Source: Euptelea pleiosperma
Lineage: Eukaryota; Streptophyta; Magnoliopsida; Ranunculales; Eupteleaceae
NCBI GenBank assembly: GCA_035048495.1
Contig: CM068553.1
Coordinates: forward strand, 31,768,978 to 31,832,977
Direction: 5' to 3'
DNA: 64,000 bases
Of this stretch, positions 56,411 through 64,000 are shown piece by piece. Each line of letters starts with the position of its first letter. Positions within the stretch are counted from its first letter, which is position 1. Under the pieces are notes generated by a model. It worked only from the letters and a program-made list of their open reading frames with translations, searched no databases and had not been told where the DNA came from. A program made the position numbers and the translations under genes.

Positions 56411-57200
56411 GTCCTTCACTTATAAAGGAGAGATGGAGATAAGAAATCATCTAGGAAGCGGACATACATCCGCAACCTAGTTCAAAACCTTGCACTTCAT
56501 AAAATGCATGGGTCCTCCTGCCAATCCATGGAGGCGCAAGTTGAATCGTATTTTTCCACAGGAAGAGATGACAGAAACATCTGCTCCACAATACATAGGA
56601 TGCAAAAACTTGGGATCAAGATGCAAGCAAACGTATCCTAGGTCTCTGACATAAGTTTTGCCTTACTCACACGTCTTGTAGCAAATATGCCCGAGTCCCA
56701 AGAAAAATAAGGAAAGGGGGGACTTGAGCTGACCTTCAACAAGAGGTGACTTCATCATCCAAGATGTCAAGAATACCCAAAGTTGACTTCATCCTCGACT
56801 GTTCCCCCGTTATAGGCGGTTACTAGTCCTGCACTTATAAAGTGAGCGAGATGTAGATTAGAAATCATCTAGGAAGGGAACATACATCCGCAACCTAGTT
56901 CAAAACCTTGCACTTCGTAAGATGCATAGGTCTTCTCAATCCAAGGAGGCGCAAGCTGAATCGTATTTTTCCAGGGGAGAGGCAACATAAAACATATGCT
57001 CCACAATACATAGGATGCAAAAACTTGGGACTAAGATGCAAGCAAACACATGCTACGTCTCTGACATAAGTTTTCCCTTGCACACACCTTGTAGCAGGAC
57101 ATACTAATATGCACGAGTCCCAAGAAAAATAAGGAGAGGAGGCACTATAGGTGACCTTCACCAAGAGGTGAAGTACTCCCAATGTTGACCATCATCAATC
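56400..57200. repeat. Tandem duplication of ~415 bp with TATA boxes
   Basis: TATAAA at 56421 and 56836 mark equivalent points of two copies (56400-56814, 56815-57200) that share CATCTAGGAAG, CATACATCCGCAACC and GCAAAAACTTGGGA blocks. Possibly duplicated LTR leader sequence. Confidence 0.7.
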
Positions 57201-58478
57201 GTGCCCCCTATCTTACCAACTATCATGTCCGTCAACATGCAATAGTGTTAGATGCAGTTCTGTTAGCATACAGCTCCCGTCTAGTCAACTCAGCTCCCCT
57301 CGGCCGTCTGCTCACCTGATCTCACATCACCAGCGAACCTCCTTCTTCAACGCTTCAACCTTGCATCTCCTGTACTTGGTTTATCTCCTCCGGTGTGGCA
57401 ACAACTTGATTATTCTTCCCCTTGTTGGCCGTCTACAACTGTTTTGTGATGCGTGCTCAATCAGTTGTTTGTTAGCACCAGTCGGCCAACCCTTCAACTT
57501 GTGCATCCATCGAATGTCAACCTGTTTGGCAATCGAGCAACACGTGCGTGCAAATGATCGTTCTAGCAAGTGTTTTGTGGGACCCACTTGGCATTCTTCC
57601 GACCGCACGATCTACAATGCGTTGTGCAACCATACTCTGCCAGGTGTCAATGCTACTTCGCAGAGAGCCACTAGCTATGTGGCCCTGTCAAGTGGTGCAA
57701 CCTCGCACATGTATCAACTCTACGTGCTTTTCAACCAGCCTTTCTCCTCTGCACCATCATCAAACAATCAAAAAGGAGGTTCATGCTTTGCTTGCCCAGT
57801 ACTTTACACCTCCATGCCGGCCAGCTTATTTCCTACGTGGAGGAATCTACCTCCACATGATCAACAGCAACACACGGGTCCACTTGAGAAACAATCTTTG
57901 TGCAACAACTTTCTCTTAGCTGCGCGTTCAGTTCACGTGCTTCCGCCGACCGTGGATGGCACCATTGAGCGTCGTTCAGTCCACTTAAACGGTAGCCAAA
58001 CATCCATTCAATCTAAGGATTGCTCTGTTTCTCTCTCCATCGATGGCACATAGATGTCTTCGATCCAACGATCCACGTTGGACGTGATCCAACAATCCAT
58101 GCGACTTTGACCAACTTGATTTTGCATGCAGTTATCATCCCTATCAATATCCAACTTTCAACTAACTCCATCAGTCGGCATCATCACCTCACGTTGAACT
58201 AGCAGCCAGTTGACTCAATCATCTAGCAGCTCACTTCTAGGCAAACTATCAGTCAACAAACTCCACCTTGGTAATTCATATCAATGTCCACCTTCAACCA
58301 GCAAGTCATCATTCGACAGTTCACCATCTTGACTGATCGACAGGTCACCTCACGGCCAGCAACGACAGCAGCCGGCTAACCATTCCAACTCCAATTTGGT
58401 GGATGCACTGCACCAACCACACCTTTCATCCTACCATGCATGGACACTAGCCATCCACCACACACCGCGGCAAGTTTC
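57201..58478. other. Unrecognised region with a weak ORF
   Basis: The longest plus frame runs to 58053; its open start is TTG at 57361 and the first ATG is 57514, leaving 179 codons. The product is not recognised, with scattered Cys and Ser and no domain. I regard it as more likely noncoding. CAGCTCAC-type motifs recur at 57270-58330. Confidence 0.25.
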
Positions 58479-58818
58479 AAGTAAGTTCTCTCTCTTTTTC
58501 CAAAGTGGCGATTTGTCACCGTGTTATTTTTCTTTTTTTGTTTGGGCTACTCAGATTGGAAGCCCACTTATTTTGGAGGTTTAGGGCTGTTATTAGGAAT
58601 CTGGAGAGACAATTTCGTCGAGCTCTATTTCCCTCACGGTGTAGAAAAGCTTTGAATAACGGCGACCTAGCTCAAACCCGAAGAGATCAAGTAAGTTCTC
58701 TTTTTTTTTTTTCCGAAATGGCTATTTGTCACCATGTAATTATTTTTCTTTTTCTGTTTGGGCTACTCATATCGAAATCCTACTTATTTTAGAGGTTTAG
58801 GACTGTTATCAGGAGGTC
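58479..58818. repeat. Tandem duplication of ~210 bp
   Basis: CAAGTAAGTTCTCT begins both copies (58479 and 58689). Each continues with a TTTGTCACCATGT-like segment and GTTTGGGCTACTCA. Each copy starts with a good splice-donor match. Confidence 0.75.
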
Positions 58819-60892
58819 TTGGGGGTTTTGATCAATTTTATTTTTGAGAAACCCCCAAAATCTTAGCAGAAACCTTCTAACTCCTTATTTTGGGGATGGA
58901 TTTGAGCTTTATTTTAGTAACATGGGCCTTTGAAGTTTTAGGGTTTCATATCAGCAGGTGTTGGGGGTTCAATGTTGATTTGTTTCCAATGCCTTGCTGT
59001 GATCCAATGCCCTTTGCAACAAGTTTAGAAATTCTGTATTTTCTAAAATTCTGAAACCATTTTGAGTTTTCTAATCAGATTGTAATTAGTGCGTCGGATC
59101 TCAAACCATTTTGTCCTCGCGACTTCGCGCACCTTTCTTGCACTACTAGGTCCTCTCTTTCTCTCTTTCATTCTCAAATTTTTAGTTATTTGTTTATGAT
59201 TTATGCACATCGGAGCAATTATCATAATCTCTCTGTGAACCAAATGAGTTTTAGATTAACAATATTTGTTTGGCCTTGGTATTGTGACAAATGTCAATAG
59301 GTTGATGGTGGCGCAACTGAGCTTCCACTATCTATGATTTGCTTGGTAACTCTTTTTTCTTCTTTGTTTTTTCTTTGTTTTTGCTTTATTAATTCTTAGA
59401 TGGGTATTTGTGAATAACCCTCATCCATATGTTTCAATTGTGTATCTAATCCATTTAATTGTGTGTAAAATCTTAAATCTGAGTTTTAAACTTTCTTGGG
59501 TTGGGTTTGAAGTTTTTATTGGGTGAATGTGTAGAATCTGAAATCTGCAAACTTTCTTTGATTGGGTTTTAAGTAGATTTCAGCCTCTTTGTATGTGTGT
59601 AAAATCTGAAATCTGGCTTTTAAACGATGTGTATGGTTTTAAATCTGAAATCTGAAAACTTTTGGGTTTTAAAACTTTCAAGGCACGAAGCATGGTCATT
59701 GATGAGAGTCCACAATTGATGGTTGGGGATGGTGATATGGTTATGGTCCTTCCTAACTATCTTCATTAGTCTTCTCTTGATTTTTTTTCTACCTTTTGTT
59801 TTCTAGAGTCTAGCCTAATAAAGAATGAGCTCTGCGGCCTTATAATTGCTGGGTGAGCAAATGTTGCTGAATGTGCTTAGAAGAATAGGAAAAGGTGTAG
59901 ACAAAATTCTGTTATGAAATAGAACAAATACTTGTCTTAGATTAAAACAGGTTCTCTACTGTTATATAGATGGCTTGTAAGCAGGGTGGGTATGAATTAT
60001 AATCACCTTTTTTCCCTCACAAACACGTGCGTTTATATAGACGACTTCATTTTCCTTTGTATACCCACTTAAAAGTTCAAATCTATTTGTGTTTTGATGG
60101 TCCTGAGGATCACCCGCTTTTGTGTAGCCAAGGAGTATGTATTCAAGAGAAAAATAGTGTTGATTAATAGATGGGTAGTATGGTTGACTTCATTTGCATT
60201 ACTTTAGTTTCAATTACTCCGTTTTTATGATTCTTGCGTGGCTATTGCATTGGACAGTTAATTGGGCTCACGCTTTTGAGAGTAATTTGGACTCGCATGA
60301 AAATTTTCAACTAAACGCAATTTTTTTCAATTACTCTATTTTTTATGATTCTGGCATGTCAAATAACCTAGCCATGTATATATTGACGTGGCTACTGCAT
60401 TTGATAACATGCAATCTACTTTTAGGATAACATTCTTTAATACACTTTTTCAGGGAATCGTGTTTATTTGTCTCAAACTAACTTTAAAGCACATTTGGGT
60501 CTCAACTAGTTCTCAATTGGGTTCTTTTTTTTAATTTAGTTTTTTGTTTTGGATTGAAGTTCTTTTAGGCTTTCATGAAGGTTTCTGCAAGTAGGCTTTC
60601 ATGAATGTCACCTGCTGTTCCCAAGTAATTAAGGAAAATCAGGTACTGTTTTCACTTCTCATTGAAGGTCAGGATTCATCTTTGCTTCAACCTAAGTAGT
60701 CTATGAATATAGCTACTTGAACTAACAAACTTTGCAAGTTTTTTTTATCATTCTCTTTACGACCAAGCTTATAAATATGTTCCAAGCCCATGATGAAAAA
60801 GTGCTCAAATCACATGGCTGGAAATCACCAACCAGACTGGTTTTTGGTGTGTAGTTCCACTAAGACTTGGAACAAAATTCATGGGTCAATCG
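58819..60892. other. AT-rich region, no gene recognised
   Basis: Low-complexity and AT-rich. AAATCTGAAATCTG-type motifs repeat at 59530-59660. A small direct repeat (TTTCAATTACTC...TTTTATGATTCT, GTGGCTATTGCAT-like) lies at 60209-60260 and 60327-60400. Confidence 0.4.
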
Positions 60893-61596
60893 GGGAACAT
60901 TAGGTTTTAGCAGCTATAATCTTTCTCAGAATTGTTAAGTTTTTGGTTGGGGATTTTTGATACATTTTACTTCTTTTTTTCTCCAGATTTGATTGCTGCT
61001 TTGTGAAAGATGATGTTTTGATGGTCAGATTTTGTGTGGTTTGTAATTCCATGTCATTTTAGCTCAAATCTTCAATGTTTTCAGATCTGAATGTGATTGT
61101 AGCATACCTGTTTTTGGAGATCACTTATTTTCACGGTTTTTAGATATTATTTGATAATTTCTGTTGTATCTTCAGTTCTGTTGGCTGCGATTTTGTTGCT
61201 TGAATTCTTATGTCTGATAGGTTCTTTTGGTATGAAGAAACCAAAAAAGCCATCAATTTAAGAGATGATCAAATTAGACTTACTAATAGGATCCAATGAA
61301 TGTGCCCTTAACCCAACTGATTATGCTCCTGACATTGCTGAATTTATGCAATTTCTTACGCATGTGTTACCAAGTAGAGCATTGTGCAGCAATGTAGTGA
61401 TATGTTTAAGAGGCATTTTGAACTTTTGATAATTTTGAATCACTTAAGAGTCGGACATAGGTGCAAGACTTATTAAAAATGTCCACGTAGTGGTACAAAA
61501 CTCAATGTTAATGAATTTTGACATTGTTCAATTTTGTTGTTGTGGCAAAGACAATGCTAATGAATTTTATCATTTTCTGCAAATGGATGTGAATAT

Positions 61597-61617
61597 ATAT
61601 ATTTTTTTTTGATAAGT
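61597..61617 (-). mobile_element. Micro-LINE insertion, second copy
   Basis: Minus strand ACTTATC followed by an A tail, between 14-bp repeats ATGGATGTGAATAT (61583-61596 and 61618-61631). Homologous to 52512-52529; ACTTATC is even closer to common plant L1 ends. Confidence 0.65.
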
Positions 61618-62300
61618 ATGGATGTGAATATTAACACAATAAATTATGTGAGCAACTACAATTGGTTCAACTATGACCGGTTGGAGGTCAGACCCCTCAT
61701 CTAGACTGTTTATGCAGGGTTTAAAATTTAGCCAACAATGGGGTATGCTTCTAACACAGAGGCCAAAACTGAAACTTGGGCAGATATGCATGTTAGGTAG
61801 TCACATTACAACTTCCATGTTAATGATGATCATTATGAGGGTTGACACTCCAAAGAACAGTAGCATTTAGGCAGTCAAGATCCGTACAAATTGAAGATTA
61901 GGTTGATTTTTTTTGTGAGGATGATCATAATAGTGAGATCTTTCTCACACATCATCGAAGTACAAGATTGGGCCGATCCTTACTTTTAGGTATGTTTATC
62001 CTACTGAACCTTTTTGTTGCTATTCTCCAAACATGCCTCCAATGTGGATGGCTTCATGTTATGATATGAAGCAAAGGAAACTAAGAAGTTCACCAAGCCA
62101 TACATCATTGAGATTGCAACTACCACAAAACCTCATGTTGATAAAGCACGAGCTACGTGTGTGATATACATTTGCAACTATTTATTTCCAAACACTTTGT
62201 CGGGGAGTTCCGTTGGCACGAGTCATCCCCTAGTCCTTTACAAGAACCAACTGATGCATGATACGCTAACCGATGCAGCTCCATTTCGTCTGCCATCAAC

Positions 62301-62483
62301 CATGGTTCAAAGTACACGATATCGTTTTGCTATCGTTCATAGGCGATACCAAAACGTATCGGAAGTATCGTTCGGTTTCGAGAAACCTTGTGAAACCAAC
62401 TGAAACATATGTTATTTCGTCCAAAAGTGAAACAAAAACAAAATGGATGAAACGCTTGGTTTCATCCGAAACTTTGAACCATG
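62301..62483. mobile_element. MITE, short copy
   Basis: 183 bp with the same perfect 13-bp terminal inverted repeats as 53217-53464. It has one GTATCGTTCGGTTTCG unit where the long copy has two, and lacks the ~65 bp between them. Confidence 0.75.
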
Positions 62484-63414
62484 CCAACAACAATTAACAG
62501 ACGGGCCCAGTTCATGTTTGCTACAGTCGCATGGTGTCCGGCGGATCCGCCTACCAACGTGGTGTCTGGCAACTCATTTCAAGGCCAATTTCAACCAGTA
62601 AGTTCCACCAGTTGGCAGCTCACCTCAAGGCCAACTTTCAGCCAAGATGCAAACATCTCAGGTATATCTACCGCTCGGACAAAAGCTCTTTGGAGCATCT
62701 TTCAAGTCAGATTGCACCTAACAAATCAAACAACTGGCATAACTTCTCGGGCAGATCATTACTCACTAGCCAACTTCTCTACCAAGTAAAGCTCCTGAGC
62801 AGCCAACAAAGTTCTCGGACGGGTCAGTTAGCCTCTCACCAGTCTGACAAATATCGCAATTCTTAGACTGGGGACTTCATTTACAATCACTTTCCAACAC
62901 TAGAGAGACTTGGGGCATCGCGTGCAATCATCTACAAGCATCAAAAAGACCCCACGAGGGTGCAAAACCTTCTACGGGATGCTAAAAGCATAAGTCCTCA
63001 CAGTAGGCCAGTGTGTCCCCAAGCTAACAGCTGTAATGGCCTTAGTTCAAATAGTCTTGTTTCGGCACAGAGCATAAGTCCCCTGAATGGTCCGGGGCAC
63101 TTGTGAGCTCTCAGGTGACCTTGACAACTAAGTCTTCTGTCTTCACAACAGGTCAGCGTGTCTGCGAGCTAACTGTTGGAATGGCCTTAGTTCAAAGAGC
63201 CTTGTTTCATCACAATGCATGAGCCCTCTCACTGGGCCAAGGCACACATGCGAGCTAAGGAGTGACCTATACGACTAAGTCTCCCTAGTGGGCTAGCGTG
63301 TCCGCGAACTCTTGGCTGAATGGCCTTAGTTTAGGGACCTTAACATGACCTTATTCGAAAGGCAAGGGATCTTCCATGGGAGGCAAAAGACGTCTTACGT
63401 GAGGTATGAGACAC

Positions 63415-63545
63415 TATCATCATCATCATCATCATCATTCTCATCATCCTCATCATATGATCATCGTCGCCATCATCATCATCATCATCATCATATCATC
63501 ATCATTCATCATTCATCATTCATCATCATCATATCAACGTCATCA
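63415..63545. repeat. CAT/ATC microsatellite, second copy
   Basis: Same position in repeat X as 54391-54521, with different run lengths. Confidence 0.9.
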
Positions 63546-63619
63546 ATGCGAAAGAATTTGAGAGAGAGACCAAGGTCGAGTCCATCTTTTATGCATCCTA
63601 GCCAAAGATTCGTCTCCTG

Positions 63620-64000
63620 AATCGGCCGTTGAGATACAACCAGATGTGGCTCCAATGTATAGGGAGTTTCATGATGTTTTTCTTGATGATTTACTGGACG
63701 AGCTTCTTCTAATGAGGGACATTTAGCACGCTAGCGATATAGTCCCCGGAGCAACTCTACCTAACTTCCCACACTACTGAATGAATCCCATAGAGCATGT
63801 TGAACTAAATAAGTAAGTTGATGAGCTTCTTAGAAAGTTCGAGAGAGCTTGTGCCCTTGTGACGTGCCATTGCTTTTCTTTCCCCAGAAAGACGAATCTT
63901 GGAGTATGTGCATCGATAGTCCAGCCATCAACGAAATCATGGTCTAATATCAGTTTCCTATACCGAGGTTGTACAACATGTTAGGCATGATGACCACTGC
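63620..64000 (+). pseudogene. Decayed Gypsy RT fragment (repeat Y, copy 3, cut by window end)
   Basis: Starts like 49690 and 54600 (MYREFHDVFLDDL, then NPIEHVELNK followed by a stop). Copy 3 of repeat Y begins at 63537 and leaves the window. Confidence 0.7.

Larger units (their letters stand above)
60893..63536. repeat. Repeat X, copy 2
   Basis: Collinear with 51818-54512, including the micro-LINE, MITE and microsatellite. The extra ~235-bp segment found left of copy 1 is absent here. Confidence 0.85.

Noticed and set aside
57361..58053. 230-codon frame as a new gene
   Set aside because: It opens with TTG. The ATG-initiated part is 179 codons with no recognised domain and lies in repeat-rich DNA; kept only as an unrecognised region.

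Overview
The window looks like repeat-rich nuclear DNA of a flowering plant. It is dominated by Athila-type Ty3/Gypsy LTR retrotransposons with LTRs of about 2.2-3.0 kb, older decayed Gypsy and Copia fragments, L1-type LINE tails, a MITE, a large tandem array, and a block that reads like plant mitochondrial DNA and carries a truncated rps3. I see no intact host gene. The species cannot be fixed from the sequence.

Layout. 1-1367 is the 3' part of an Athila-type LTR (+). 1368-8867 is mitochondrial-like DNA containing a truncated rps3 exon 2 on the minus strand. 8868-22496 is Athila copy 1 on the minus strand: a mosaic 3' LTR (8868-11356), a body with an intact gag-protease ORF and a pol ORF lacking the first part of reverse transcriptase, and a 5' LTR (20262-22496). 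22497-25888 is unrecognised flank plus decayed Gypsy gag/protease and Copia fragments. 25889-26599 and 41954-47052 are the two halves of one tandem array with alternating 256- and 278-bp monomers. The array is split by Athila copy 2 (+, 26600-41953; both LTRs about 2.97 kb; one gag-pol frame broken by four stops and two indels). A 185-bp LINE tail with a 17-bp target duplication interrupts the array near its right end.

47053-64000 is a graveyard of older repeats: a decayed retroelement ORF, decayed Gypsy gag/protease/RT pieces, and a segmental duplication (51818-56233 matching 60893 to the window end). The duplicated unit holds a micro-LINE insertion, a MITE, a CAT/ATC microsatellite and a rearranged RT-then-gag module. 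A promoter-like zone with four ~38-bp repeats and two TATA boxes lies at 56255-57200.

How the parts relate. The two Athila bodies are close relatives in opposite orientation, so together they form an inverted repeat with arms of about 9 kb around a spacer of about 4 kb. Copy 1 keeps an intact gag-protease frame and a pol with recognisable RNase H and integrase. Copy 2 keeps the RT region that copy 1 lost but is broken by stops and frameshifts. Neither looks autonomous. The most distinctive signals are the exact LTR/mitochondrial junctions on both sides of the rps3 block, the mosaic LTR of copy 1, the dimeric array with single-type edges, and a candidate leader intron and recurrent hairpins inside the LTRs.
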